Source: DASQDT01 sp036380435 (GTDB taxonomy: Bacteria > Acidobacteriota > Blastocatellia > Pyrinomonadales > Pyrinomonadaceae). From it: a stretch of 64,000 bases of DNA. Location: assembly GCA_036380435.1 (NCBI GenBank), contig DASVES010000154.1, forward strand, positions 1 through 64,000. Reading direction: 5' to 3'. Positions 28,668 through 37,794 of the stretch are shown in pieces; position 1 is the first letter of the stretch, and each line of letters begins with the position of its first letter. The notes beneath the pieces were generated by a model. It was not told where the DNA came from. It did no database searches and saw only the letters and a program-made list of their open reading frames with translations. The position numbers and the translations under genes are program-made.

Positions 28668-30056
28668 TTAATTACCTGACTTCGAGACCTTGTCCTTCGC
28701 CGCTCCGGCCTCGCCGAAGGCGTAGACGTGTTTGAGGGCGCGGACGATGACGAGGCCGTCGGAGATGGCCGGCGTCGCCATGATGACCTCGCCGACCGGG
28801 TTGATGCCTAAGAACTCATACTTCGGCCCGGCCTTGACGACAAAGACCTCTCCGTCCTCGCTCGAAAAGTAGAGCTTGCCGTCGGCCGCCACCGGCGAGG
28901 CCGTGAACGCGCCGCCCTTGCCGCCGACCCGCTCCTGATAGAGCCGCTCGCCGGTCTTCGCGTTGTAGGCCGTCACCACGCCCTGATTCGAGATCGTGTA
29001 GAGATGATCGCCGTAGACGATGGGCGTCGGCATGTACGGGCCGCCGCGCTGCTTGCTCCACGCGATGGAATCGCTCGACTCCTTGCCTTCCTTGAGCGTG
29101 ATGTCGCCCATGGCGCCGGGTTTGATGGCGTAGATGGGCTGGATGGGGCGGTAGCCGCTGGTGACGTAGATGAGGTCGTGGCCGAAGATGGGCGTCGGGG
29201 TGATGACCTCGGAGTTGGGCGTCAGACGCCACAGCTCTTTGCCGGTCGCGGGGTCGTAGCCGCGGATGGCCTTCGTGCCGTTGGTGACGAGTTCCGCGCG
29301 CGTCTTGCCCTCGACGACGGTCGGCGTGCTCCAGGAGGGAATCTCCTCGCGCGGCGTCATCCACAGGCGCTTGCCCGTCTTGATGTCGTAGGCCGCGATG
29401 AAGGAATCTTTCTGGATGTCGGCCTGCACGATGACCATGTTCTTGTAGATGATGGGCGAGGAGCCGTACTCCCACTGGTAATCGGGGTCGTAGAACCAGC
29501 CGGCGTCGAGCGTGCCGAGGTCTTGCTTCCACAAAAGCTTGCCGTTCAGGTCGTAGGCGTACAGGCCCTCGGAGCCGAACAGCGCGACGACGTATTTGCC
29601 GTCGGTGGCGGGCGTCGCCGCGGCGTGTGTTGACTTGGGATGGCGCTTCACCTTGGGCACGCCCTCCCATGCCGCGCGCTCCCACAGCACCTTGCCGGTG
29701 CGCTTGTCGAGCGCGTAGACCTTGTAGGTGTGCTTCGAGTCGTCCTTGACCGGGTCCACGTCGCCGTAGAGTCCGAAGCGCGTCTCGTCTTTAGCGGCGC
29801 CGCTGATGGCCGTGATGACGAAAACTTTGTCGCCCCACACGACGGGGCTGGCGTGCGAGAGTCCGGGGATCGGGGTCTTCCACGCGACGTTCTGCGACTT
29901 GGCGGCGTCCCACGCGGCCGGCGTCGCCTTGCCGTCGGTCACGCCCGACGCGCTCACGCCGCGAAACTGCGGCCAGTTCTGGTTCTGAGTCTGCGCGCGG
30001 GCGCCGGCAGAGAGGGCGCTAAAGAGGCAGAGGAGGGAAAGTGCGAATCTTTTCAT
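28668..30056 (-). CDS. Secreted PQQ-like beta-propeller protein 5
   Basis: 462 residues with a signal peptide (FALSLLCLFSALSAGARAQ). The mature protein opens NWPQFRGVSASGVTDGK, then blades such as ALDKRTGKVLWERAAW, AYDIKTGKRLWMTPRE, GYDPATGKELWRLTPN and AYNAKTGERLYQERVG. The C-terminal strand HVYAFGEA is followed by a lysine-rich tail. It aligns by eye with protein 4 over its full length (shared GVPKVKRHPKSTHAAATPAT versus TPYDDRHRKSSYAASTPVT), so the pair looks like a tandem duplication. Confidence 0.88.
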   Translation of the reverse strand: MKRFALSLLCLFSALSAGARAQTQNQNWPQFRGVSASGVTDGKATPAAWDAAKSQNVAWKTPIPGLSHASPVVWGDKVFVITAISGAAKDETRFGLYGDVDPVKDDSKHTYKVYALDKRTGKVLWERAAWEGVPKVKRHPKSTHAAATPATDGKYVVALFGSEGLYAYDLNGKLLWKQDLGTLDAGWFYDPDYQWEYGSSPIIYKNMVIVQADIQKDSFIAAYDIKTGKRLWMTPREEIPSWSTPTVVEGKTRAELVTNGTKAIRGYDPATGKELWRLTPNSEVITPTPIFGHDLIYVTSGYRPIQPIYAIKPGAMGDITLKEGKESSDSIAWSKQRGGPYMPTPIVYGDHLYTISNQGVVTAYNAKTGERLYQERVGGKGGAFTASPVAADGKLYFSSEDGEVFVVKAGPKYEFLGINPVGEVIMATPAISDGLVIVRALKHVYAFGEAGAAKDKVSKSGN

Positions 30057-30079
30057 GGGAAGGAACCTCTCGGAAAGTC

Positions 30080-30163
30080 GGGAGTCAGGAGTCAGGAGTC
30101 AGGAGCCAGAAGGAAGAAAGCAACCATGCTTTTATTCTGACTCCTGACTCCTGACTCCTGACT
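30080..30163. repeat. Heptamer inverted repeat, family A, copy 2
   Basis: GTCAGGA units (30084-30104) and TCCTGAC units (30142-30162) flank a 25-base core. The right arm ends on the base before the stop codon of the ankyrin gene (30164-30166). The inner edge TTTTATTCTGAC is the reverse complement of the GTCAGAATAAAA edge in copies 1 and 3. Confidence 0.93.
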
Positions 30164-31069
30164 TCACTGTTGTTTCGTTTCTTCGACCCTCGTGTAAGGG
30201 ATGGTGGCCGGCCCCTGCTTGAGCGTGAAGCCGTTGACCTTGCCGGCCTCGGGCGTGAAGATAACGGTGATGCCGTCGAAGGCGGTCGGCTTGAAGGTCA
30301 TCTTGTCGAGGGCGTACATGGTGAGCGGCGGCTGGCCCGTGGCCGCGGCGATGAGCTTGCCGTCCTTGACGGAGAAGACCAGCTCGGGGCCTTGCGTGCC
30401 CTTGAAGCGGCCGACGTATGTCTGGAGCGTCGCGGCATCGACCTCGGCGGGCGGCTGCGCGCCGGCCTTCTTCAACATCTCGACGATCTCGACTCCCTTA
30501 TCGCCGGCCTCCGTCGCCGCGACGAACGCGCCCGTCATCGACTCCGGCTTGAGATTGCCCTTGTCGAGCGCGGCGCGGACGAGCGCGGCGTTTCCGCCTC
30601 GCGCCCCCGTGGAAAGCACGTCGCCCGCGTCGTCGGCGCTCTTTTCAAGGATGGCGCGGACGGCATCGACGTGCCCCTTGTCGAGCGCCCACGTCATCGC
30701 CGTCGCGCCGTAGAAAGTATCGCGCACCGTCACATCAGCGCCGCGCTCGATGAGCAGTTTGACGATGTCGGCGTTGCCGCGCTCGGCGGCCTTGAACAGA
30801 GCCGTCGCGCCGTAGCGGAATTTGGCGTTCACGTCAGCGCCCTTGTCGAGCGTGGCCTTGACGGCGGCCACGTCGCCCTTGCGAACGGCCTCGTAGAGTT
30901 CATCGTTGAGCTTTTGTTTCTCCGGCGACGGTGTCGCGGCCGGCACGGGCGTCGGCGTCGCGGTCGGTGCTGGCGACGGTGTCGGCGTCGGCGTCGCGGT
31001 CTGCGCGATGGCGGCCGGCGGGGCGAGCAGGAGCAGGAGGAGGAGGGGCAGAAGTCTTCTGAGTTTCAT
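30164..31069 (-). CDS. Secreted ankyrin-repeat protein
   Basis: 301 residues from ATG 31069 (GGGGAG upstream); the frame extends to 31159 but the added leader is not signal-like. The signal peptide is leucine-rich, ending AIAQ, then a Thr/Pro linker (TATPTPTPSPAPTATPTP). About four ankyrin repeats follow: LYEAVRKGDVAAVKATLDKG, ALFKAAERGNADIVKLLIER, MTWALDKGHVDAVRAILEKS, and a weaker fourth. The C-terminal 90 residues (LQTYVGRFKGTQGPELVFSV) form a separate small beta domain like those C-terminal to beta-lactamase-like or M56-type acidobacterial proteins. Likely a periplasmic binding role. Confidence 0.82.
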   Translation of the reverse strand: MKLRRLLPLLLLLLLAPPAAIAQTATPTPTPSPAPTATPTPVPAATPSPEKQKLNDELYEAVRKGDVAAVKATLDKGADVNAKFRYGATALFKAAERGNADIVKLLIERGADVTVRDTFYGATAMTWALDKGHVDAVRAILEKSADDAGDVLSTGARGGNAALVRAALDKGNLKPESMTGAFVAATEAGDKGVEIVEMLKKAGAQPPAEVDAATLQTYVGRFKGTQGPELVFSVKDGKLIAAATGQPPLTMYALDKMTFKPTAFDGITVIFTPEAGKVNGFTLKQGPATIPYTRVEETKQQ

Positions 31070-31311
31070 AAATCGTAACTCCCCGGTTTTTCGGAGTCGT
31101 CCGGTAGGTGGTAAATTAAAGGAGCAACCAGTAAGGCTCGCGCCCGTCGCGGGCCGCAAAACGCGGAGCCGACGTAAGCGCCGCTTGTCCCGGCCGAAAG
31201 CCCGGCGTATTTAAACTGTGTTCGGGCCTGAAAGCAAGGCCGCCGAAAGTCGCCTCGGGCGCGGGCCGAATTCTACACGCGTAGAAACGCAGGCGAGCGG
31301 CTAAAGGTTTC

Positions 31312-31358
31312 TTTTTACAGCCTTTTTACAACGAACACGGTTCGATGCGGCATAATAC
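31312..31358 (+). promoter_or_regulatory. Promoter with paired TTTTTACA boxes, upstream of propeller gene 6
   Basis: Boxes TTTTTACA at 31312-31319 and 31323-31330 have an 11-base period, and CATAAT (31351-31356) starts 20 bases after the second. The arrangement matches 5921-5966 almost exactly and both precede propeller genes. The rest of the gap 31070-31511 shows no further element. Confidence 0.6.
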
Positions 31359-31511
31359 TTTGGTCACTGAAACAAACCGCCGGCGTGCGGCGTCTAAACT
31401 TCGGGCGAGCCTGAATGAGTAGCGGCCCCGGCGGGCGCGGAAGGCAAGCCCGCGAGCCGTCTCCCGCAAGCTCTCCCACGAACCGAAATCAAATACCCGA
31501 GAACTTAGAAG

Positions 31512-33728
31512 ATGCGTGCAATGTTGTTCTCCAGACGTTTCGTCCTCCTCGCCCTTTCAACTCTTCTGCTCGCGCCGGCCGCACTCGCGCAGAAACTCAC
31601 CGGCCCCGTCGATTGGGCGGAGTGGCGCGGCCCCCTGCGCGACGGGCGCTCGTTCGAGAAGAATCTGCCGTCGAAGTGGTCGCCGGCGGGCGACGGCCTG
31701 TTGTGGAAGGCCCCCTACGGCGGGCGCTCGACGCCGGTCGTCTTCGGCGACCGTCTCTACTTGCAGAACACGGCCGAGAAGGGTGAGCGCGAGCAGGAGC
31801 GCGTGATCGCGTTTAACGCCGACACGGGCAAGCTCGTGTGGGAGCATCGCTTCAACGTGTACCTGTCGGACGTGCCGGCGCATCGTGTCGGATGGGCCTC
31901 GCCCGCGGTTGACCCGGCGACGGGCAACGTCTACGTGCTCGGCGGCGGGGGCACACTGCTCGCGCTCTCGGGGCGTGACGGAAAAGTTTTATGGGAGCGC
32001 ACGCTCGGCGAAGACTTCGGCCTGCTGACGACGCACGGCGGGCGCACCATGTCGCCGATTGTTGACGGCGACTTAGTCATCGCCAGCGGCGTGATGTTCG
32101 TCTGGGGCCAGCACGGGCAAGGCCGACACCGCTTAGTCGCTTTCGACAAGCGGACGGGCGAGGCCGTCTGGGTGAGCGCGCCGGGCGGGCGGCCCTACGA
32201 CACGACCTACTCGCCGCCGCTCATCGCCAACGTGGCGGGGACGCGCCTGCTGCTTCAGGGCGGCTCGGACGGGCAGGTCTACGCCGTCAAGCCGCAGACG
32301 GGCGAGTTCGTCTGGAAGTACGAAATCTCGAAGCGCGGCCTGAACACGGGCGTCGTCGTGTCGGGGACGACCGCATATCTCACGCACAGCGAGGAGAACC
32401 TGAATTCGAGCGAGATGGGGATGCTCACGGCCGTGGACGCCACGGCCAAGGGCGACATCAAGCCGGAGCACGTGAAGTGGACGGTGACGGGCTGGCAGGG
32501 CGGCTTCTCCTCGCCCATCCTCGACGGCGAACGCCTCTACCAGATCGACAACGGCGCCAACCTCGGCGCCTTCGACACCAACACCGGCAAGCAGCTCTGG
32601 CTCCAGAACCTCGGCACCATCCAGAAGGCTTCGCCCGTCTTGGCCGACGGCAAGCTCTACGTCGGCACCGAGAACGGCAAGTTCTTCATCATCGAGCCGT
32701 CGGCGACGGGCGCGAAAGTTCTCGACGAGGATCAGCTCGGCACCGCGGCCCTGCCCGAGTCCATCATCGCCTCGGTCGCCGTCTCCCGAGGCCGCATCTT
32801 CCTCGTCACCGACGCGGCGCTCTACGCCTTCGGCAAGAAGTCGAACGCCGCGCCGCCGCCGCTCCCCGGCGACCCCGTCAGCGGCAACTCCAACCCGACG
32901 GTCGCGCACGTGCAGGTCGTCCCGACCGAGCTGCTGCTGCGGCCCGGCGACAAGGCGAGCTTCCGCGCGCGTCTCTTCGACGAGCGCGGCAACTTCATGC
33001 GCGAAGAGAAAGCGACGTGGACGCTCGAAGGACTCAAGGGCGCGGTCACCGAAACGGGGCAGTTCACGGCCGCGGGCGACGCGGCGCAGGCCGGTCTCGT
33101 CAAAGCCACGGTCGGCGGCGTCGCGGGCGCGGCCCGCGTGCGCGTCATCCCGCCGCTGCCGTGGGCCGAGAACTTCGACGCGCTGGAGCCGAACGCCAGT
33201 CCGGCGCACTGGACGAACGCGACGATGAAGTTCGCCGTGCGCGAGATGGAGGGCAACAAGGTTCTGGTGAAGACGACCGAGGGGTCGTCGCTCCTGAGCC
33301 GCTCGCGCGCCTACATGGGCCAGCCCGACTTGCACGACTACACGGTCGAGGCCGACGTGCGCGGCGCCGAGCGCCGTCGCACGATGGGCGACGCCGGCGT
33401 CATCGCGCAGCGCTACGCCCTCACGCTCTACGGCAACGGGCAGAGGCTCAGCATCGAGCCGTGGCAGCCCGAAGTCGAACGCACTGCCTCCGTCCCCTTC
33501 GAGTGGAAGAAAGACACGTGGTATCGCATGAAGCTGCGGGTGGAGAACCTGCCCGACGGCCGTGTGCGCGCGCGCGGCAAGGTCTGGCTCACGGGCCAGC
33601 CGGAGCCGGAGGCGTGGACGATTGAGAAGGTCGATGCGCTCCCGAACCGCGTGGGCGCCCCCGGCATCTTCGGCAACGCGCTTGCCGAAATCTACTTCGA
33701 TAACCTGAAGGTGTACGCCAACAACTAG
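31512..33728 (+). CDS. Secreted PQQ-like propeller protein 6 with C-terminal extension
   Basis: 738 residues, the longest propeller protein here. The signal peptide ends PAALAQ; the mature protein opens VDWAEWRGPLRDGRSFEKNL. The propeller extends to about residue 450 (AFNADTGKLVWEHRFN, AFDKRTGEAVWVSAPG, AVKPQTGEFVWKYEIS, AFDTNTGKQLWLQNLG, then ALYAFGKK). About 90 residues of Ig-like repeat follow (VQVVPTELLLRPGDKASFRA). A C-terminal domain of about 190 residues opens WAENFDALEPNASPAHWTN and ends AEIYFDNLKVYANN, like the concanavalin-type DUF1080 fold that binds carbohydrate. A carbohydrate- or wall-associated role is possible. It ends one base before the next gene starts, so the two are coupled. 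Confidence 0.86.
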   Translation: MRAMLFSRRFVLLALSTLLLAPAALAQKLTGPVDWAEWRGPLRDGRSFEKNLPSKWSPAGDGLLWKAPYGGRSTPVVFGDRLYLQNTAEKGEREQERVIAFNADTGKLVWEHRFNVYLSDVPAHRVGWASPAVDPATGNVYVLGGGGTLLALSGRDGKVLWERTLGEDFGLLTTHGGRTMSPIVDGDLVIASGVMFVWGQHGQGRHRLVAFDKRTGEAVWVSAPGGRPYDTTYSPPLIANVAGTRLLLQGGSDGQVYAVKPQTGEFVWKYEISKRGLNTGVVVSGTTAYLTHSEENLNSSEMGMLTAVDATAKGDIKPEHVKWTVTGWQGGFSSPILDGERLYQIDNGANLGAFDTNTGKQLWLQNLGTIQKASPVLADGKLYVGTENGKFFIIEPSATGAKVLDEDQLGTAALPESIIASVAVSRGRIFLVTDAALYAFGKKSNAAPPPLPGDPVSGNSNPTVAHVQVVPTELLLRPGDKASFRARLFDERGNFMREEKATWTLEGLKGAVTETGQFTAAGDAAQAGLVKATVGGVAGAARVRVIPPLPWAENFDALEPNASPAHWTNATMKFAVREMEGNKVLVKTTEGSSLLSRSRAYMGQPDLHDYTVEADVRGAERRRTMGDAGVIAQRYALTLYGNGQRLSIEPWQPEVERTASVPFEWKKDTWYRMKLRVENLPDGRVRARGKVWLTGQPEPEAWTIEKVDALPNRVGAPGIFGNALAEIYFDNLKVYANN

Positions 33729-33729
33729 A

Positions 33730-34782
33730 ATGAACGAAGACGCACAGCACGCGACGCAGGCGACGACGCCACAGCAACAACAGCAGGGGCCGACGCCCGA
33801 GCGCATCTTTCTAACGCTCACCGGCTATCAGCAGGCCGCCGCCCTGAAAGCCGCCATCGAGCTGGATATCTTCAGCGCCATCGCCGAGGGCGACGACACC
33901 AGTGAGAAGCTGGCCGCGCGCCTCCCGGCGGCCGAGCGCGGCGCGCGCATTCTCTGCGATTACCTGACCGCTTTGCAGTTTCTCGCCAAAGAGGACGGGC
34001 GCTACCAGCTCACGCCGGAGTCGAAGTTGTTTCTCGACCGCCGCTCGCCGGCCTACGTCGGCGGCGTCTCCGGCTTCCTCTCGCGGCCTTACATGATCGA
34101 GGCGTTTCAGAACGTGGCCGAATGCGTCCGCAAGGGCGGCACGATGCTCGAAGATCAGGGCACGGTGACGCATGAGAACCCGATCTGGGAAGACTTCGCG
34201 CGCAGCATGGCGGCGATGATGCAGCCCTCGGCACAGGCCATCGCGCGCATCACGGGCGCGGCCGAGATGGAAGAGTGTAAGGTGCTCGACATCGCCGCCG
34301 GCCACGGCATCTTCGGTATCACCATCGCCGAACAGAACCCGAGGGCCGAGGTCTACGCCGTCGATTGGCACAACGTCTTGCAGATTGCGCGCGAGAACGC
34401 CGCCAGCGCGGGCGTCGCCTCGCGCTATCACATGATGCCGGGCAGCGCCTTCGAGGTGTTGTTCGGCGACGACTACGACCTCGTGCTCTTTACCAACTTC
34501 TTTCACCACTTCGACCCGCCGACCTGCGAGGCGCTGATGCGAAAAGCGCACGCCGCCCTCAAGCCGGGGGGCCGCGCCGTGACGCTCGAATTCGTGCCCA
34601 ACGAAGACCGCGTCACGCCGCCCGCGGAAGCCGCCTTCGCCATGACCATGCTCGCCTCGACCCCTTCGGGCGACGCCTATACGTTCTCCGAATTCGACCA
34701 GATGTTCCGCAACGCCGGGTTCGCCCGCAGCGAGCTGCACCCGTCGCCGCCGGAGCACATCATCGTGAGCACAAAGCAGTGA
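33730..34782 (+). CDS. O-methyltransferase-like SAM methyltransferase
   Basis: 350 residues. The N-terminal plant-OMT-type dimerisation domain has TGYQQAAALKAAIELDIFSA and RGARILCDYLTALQFLAKED. Motif I is KVLDIAAGHGIFGITIAEQN, then VYAVDWHNVLQIARENA, DYDLVLFTNFFHHFDPP and GGRAVTLEFVPNED. Probably a small-molecule O-methyltransferase. It starts one base after the propeller gene's stop. Its own TGA (34780-34782) falls inside a GCAGTGA heptamer, so the repeat array supplies the last codon (CAG) and the stop. Confidence 0.86.
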   Translation: MNEDAQHATQATTPQQQQQGPTPERIFLTLTGYQQAAALKAAIELDIFSAIAEGDDTSEKLAARLPAAERGARILCDYLTALQFLAKEDGRYQLTPESKLFLDRRSPAYVGGVSGFLSRPYMIEAFQNVAECVRKGGTMLEDQGTVTHENPIWEDFARSMAAMMQPSAQAIARITGAAEMEECKVLDIAAGHGIFGITIAEQNPRAEVYAVDWHNVLQIARENAASAGVASRYHMMPGSAFEVLFGDDYDLVLFTNFFHHFDPPTCEALMRKAHAALKPGGRAVTLEFVPNEDRVTPPAEAAFAMTMLASTPSGDAYTFSEFDQMFRNAGFARSELHPSPPEHIIVSTKQ

Positions 34783-34915
34783 GCAGTGAGCAGTAACACA
34801 GAGGAATTGAAGTCAATGAAAAATATTCGACGCAGTAGAGTCATCATTCTTTTAACGGCGGTGTTCGCGGCGGTAGCGGCAGGCGGTTTACTGCTTACTG
34901 CTCACGGCTCACTGC
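34776..34915. repeat. Heptamer inverted repeat, family G, spanning a start codon
   Basis: Left arm GCAGTGA, GCAGTGA, GCAGTAA (34776-34796). Right arm TTACTGC, TTACTGC, TCACGGC, TCACTGC (34888-34915). The 91-base loop holds the ribosome-binding site (GAGGAA, 34801-34806) and start codon of propeller gene 7. The right arm lies inside that gene's signal-peptide coding sequence. Confidence 0.93.
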
Positions 34916-36354
34916 CGAACCCTTCAGACCCCGGCACCGGCGACTGGCCGATGTGGGGCGGCACGCCCGACCGCAACATGGTCACGAGCATGAAGGGGCT
35001 GCCCGTCTCGTGGGACGTGAAGACGAAGAAGAACGTCAAGTGGATGGCGCAACTGGGTTCGCAGACCTACGGCAATATCACGGTGGCGGGCGGCATCGTC
35101 TTAGTCGGCACCAACAACGAGGGCGCGCGCGATCCCAAGATCACCGGCGACAAGGGCGTGCTCATGGCCTTCAAGGAGTCCGACGGCACGTTTCTCTGGC
35201 AGGCCGTCCACGACAAGCTCGTCGCGGGCCGCGTCAACGACTGGCCGTATCAGGGCATCGCCTCCTCGCCCCTCGTCGAAGGGGAGCGCGTCTACTACGT
35301 CTCTAATCGGGGCGAGTTGATGTGCGTCGATGCTCAGGGGTTCCGCGACAAGGAGAACGACGGCCCCGTGACCGACGAGAAGCTGACGGGCGAGACCAAC
35401 CCGGACATCATCTGGCGGCTCGACATGATGGGCGACGAGGTCGGGAGCTTCCCGCACAACCTCTGCAACTCCTCGCCCGTCTCCTACGGCGACCTCGTCT
35501 ACGTCAGCACCTCGAATGGGCAGGACGAGAGCCACGTCAACATCCCCGCGCCGAAGGCCCCGGCCATCATCGCCGTCGATAAGAAGACCGGGAAAGTCGT
35601 CTGGGAGGACGCCAGCCCCGGCGACAAGATTCTCCACGGGCAGTGGTCAACACCCACGGTCGGAAAAATCGGCGACACCGTACAGGTCATCATGGGTCAG
35701 GGCGACGGCTGGGCGCGCGGCTACGACGCTTTGAAGGGCACGAAGCTCTGGGAGTTCGACCTCAACCCGAAGGACTCCGTCTGGCCCAAGACGCGCAACG
35801 AGATCATCGCCACCCCGGTCATCTACGAGGGCAAGATTTATCTCGCCAACGGACAAGACCCGGAGCACGGCGAAGGCGTCGGCCACATGTACTGCATCGA
35901 CGGCACCAAGCGCGGCGACATCACGAAGACCGGCATGGTCTGGCACTACGACAAGATTCGCCGCACCATCTCAACGCCGGCCATCGTTGACGGCATCATC
36001 TATCAACCCGACTTCAGCGGCTTCCTCCACGCCATCGACGCCAAGACCGGACAGGCTTACTGGGTACACGACATGTTCGCGGCCATGTGGGGGTCGCCCC
36101 TGGCGTCGGTCGCGGGCGGCGTGCTGTATCTGGGCGACGAGGACGGCGACGTGGTCGTCATGCAGTTGGGGAAGACGAAGAAGGTGCTGGCCGAGATCAA
36201 CATGGGAAGCTCTGTCTACAGCACGCCCGTGCCGGCCAACGGCGCGCTCTACATCGCCAACCGCAACCAGCTCTTCGCGCTGGCCGAGGGGGCCGGCGGC
36301 GCGCCCGCCACGCCCAAGCCGGCGACGGCCTCGGCCACGCCGGCCAACCCGTAG
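34816..36354 (+). CDS. Secreted PQQ-like beta-propeller protein 7
   Basis: 512 residues from ATG 34816 (GAGGAA nine bases upstream). The signal peptide (SRVIILLTAVFAAVAAGGLL) runs into LTAHGSLPNPS, encoded by heptamer array G. The mature part opens DWPMWGGTPDRNMVTSMKGL; blades include CVDAQGFRDKENDGP, AVDKKTGKVVWEDASP, GYDALKGTKLWEFDLN and AIDAKTGQAYWVHDM. It differs from the others by long insertions and clustered His/Asp residues, such as GHMYCIDGTKRGD. The C-terminal tail is an Ala/Pro/Thr-rich spacer. It lies downstream of the methyltransferase and is probably in one unit with genes from 31512. Confidence 0.87.
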   Translation: MKNIRRSRVIILLTAVFAAVAAGGLLLTAHGSLPNPSDPGTGDWPMWGGTPDRNMVTSMKGLPVSWDVKTKKNVKWMAQLGSQTYGNITVAGGIVLVGTNNEGARDPKITGDKGVLMAFKESDGTFLWQAVHDKLVAGRVNDWPYQGIASSPLVEGERVYYVSNRGELMCVDAQGFRDKENDGPVTDEKLTGETNPDIIWRLDMMGDEVGSFPHNLCNSSPVSYGDLVYVSTSNGQDESHVNIPAPKAPAIIAVDKKTGKVVWEDASPGDKILHGQWSTPTVGKIGDTVQVIMGQGDGWARGYDALKGTKLWEFDLNPKDSVWPKTRNEIIATPVIYEGKIYLANGQDPEHGEGVGHMYCIDGTKRGDITKTGMVWHYDKIRRTISTPAIVDGIIYQPDFSGFLHAIDAKTGQAYWVHDMFAAMWGSPLASVAGGVLYLGDEDGDVVVMQLGKTKKVLAEINMGSSVYSTPVPANGALYIANRNQLFALAEGAGGAPATPKPATASATPANP

Positions 36355-36395
36355 CTTGAATGTGGATCCATAGCTTGAATGTATAGAGTGGGGCG

Positions 36396-36485
36396 TTCAC
36401 CGCAGAGTCGCAAAGCACGCAGAGGGGCGCAGAGACTTGAATCAACTCTCTGCGCCCTCTGCGCCTCTGTGTACTCTGCGTTAAA
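36396..36485. repeat. Family D inverted repeat, copy 3
   Basis: The left arm begins TTCACCGCAGAGTCGCAAAG (36396) and the right arm ends CTCTGCGTTAAA (36485), with CTCTGCG units between. Just upstream a 12-base direct repeat TAGCTTGAATGT occurs twice (36352 and 36371), the first overlapping the propeller gene's stop. Confidence 0.88.
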
Positions 36486-36549
36486 TGATTTTCCTGAACA
36501 CACACGCCGACGAACTCTGTAACGAGTTCCACGTCTGAACGTGACCTTC

Positions 36550-37695
36550 ATGCAATCTTTCGACTTCCAGCCGCGCACGCGCGTGATTTTCGGCGAGGGC
36601 GCTGTCGCGCGTCTCGGTGAGGCGGCGCGCGAGCTGAACTTTCGGCGCACGCTGCTCGTCGCCGATCATGGTCTCGTCGCGGCCGGACACGTCGGGCATG
36701 CGTCGGAGATTTTGTCGGTGGCGGGCGTTGAAGTAGTCGCGTTCCACGAGTTCGAGTCGAACCCGGACACGGCGATGGTCGAGCGCGGGCGCGCGTTCGC
36801 GGCCGACGCCGGTGTGGATTCCATCGTCGGCCTCGGCGGCGGAAGCTCGCTCGACTGCGCGAAGGGAGTCAACTTCCTCCTGTCCAACGGCGGGCAGATG
36901 CGCGACTACCTCGGCTACGGCCGCGCCGCGCGACCCTTGCTTCCGATGATCGGCGTGCCGACGACGGCCGGGACGGGGAGCGAGGCGCAAAGTTACGCGC
37001 TCATCTCCGACGCCGAGACACATGCCAAGATGGCCTGCGGCGACCCCGGCGCTTCCTTCCGCGTGGCCATCCTCGACCCCGCGCTCACTATCTCGCAGCC
37101 GCGCCACGTCACGGCCACCGCCGGCCTCGACGCCGTCGCGCACGCCGTCGAGTCGTTCGTCTCGACGCGCCGCACGCCTGTCTCCGAAGTCTTCTCACGC
37201 GAGGCGTGGCGGCTGCTCGAATCATCCTACGAGCGCGTGCTCGCCGTAGCCACGGACGTGGAGGCGCGCGGCCGGATGCAGCTCGGCGCGCACTTCGCGG
37301 GCGCGGCCATCGAGAACTCGATGCTCGGCGCCACGCACGCCTGCGCCAACCCACTGACGGCCCGCTACGGCACCGAACATGGCGCCGCTATCGCCGCCCT
37401 GCTCCCGACGGTCGTGCGCTGGAACGCATCGGCCGCGGGCGAGCGTTACGCGGAGTTGCTCCACGCGGCGCGGCGGGGCGGGGATAATGAATCGAACGCG
37501 GCGGAGGCGCTCGCGCGCCGGCTCGAAGAGTTGATCGCGGCGGGCGGACTCGCGTCGCACGTCCGCGCCGTCGTCGCGAGCCGCGAAGACCTCGCGGCCC
37601 TCGCCGAAGACGCGGCGGGACAGTGGACGGGACGCTTCAACCCGCGGCCGTTCGACCGGGCGGGCGCTTTGGAAGTTTACGAGCGGGCGTACTAG
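36550..37695 (+). CDS. Iron-containing alcohol dehydrogenase family protein
   Basis: 381 residues from ATG 36550 (GTG 36541 also in frame; neither has a clear ribosome-binding site). It opens MQSFDFQPRTRVIFGEGAVA as in group III dehydrogenases and maleylacetate reductases. The NAD-binding loop is GLGGGSSLDCAKGV, then IGVPTTAGTGSEAQ. Metal ligands are expected in TAGLDAVAHAVESF (Asp, His) and NSMLGATHACANPLTARYGTEHG (His, His). The substrate cannot be told from sequence; the nearby dioxygenase-like gene at 17128 hints at aromatic catabolism but is far away. Confidence 0.87.
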   Translation: MQSFDFQPRTRVIFGEGAVARLGEAARELNFRRTLLVADHGLVAAGHVGHASEILSVAGVEVVAFHEFESNPDTAMVERGRAFAADAGVDSIVGLGGGSSLDCAKGVNFLLSNGGQMRDYLGYGRAARPLLPMIGVPTTAGTGSEAQSYALISDAETHAKMACGDPGASFRVAILDPALTISQPRHVTATAGLDAVAHAVESFVSTRRTPVSEVFSREAWRLLESSYERVLAVATDVEARGRMQLGAHFAGAAIENSMLGATHACANPLTARYGTEHGAAIAALLPTVVRWNASAAGERYAELLHAARRGGDNESNAAEALARRLEELIAAGGLASHVRAVVASREDLAALAEDAAGQWTGRFNPRPFDRAGALEVYERAY

Positions 37696-37728
37696 ATTAG
37701 TTTTCGCTTGAGTGTAAGGAAGGTTGTA

Positions 37729-37774
37729 CTCACCGCAGAGGCGCAGAGGACGCAGAGGGGGCGCAGAGAGTTGA
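37729..37774. repeat. Family D solo arm
   Basis: CTCACCGCAGAGGCGCAGAG... followed by further GCAGAGG units, with no complementary arm within reach. It lies between the dehydrogenase stop and the start of propeller gene 8. It is translatable as LTAEAQRTQR in frame with that gene. Confidence 0.85.
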
Positions 37775-37794
37775 AGCGTTTAGAGGGAGGGAAG

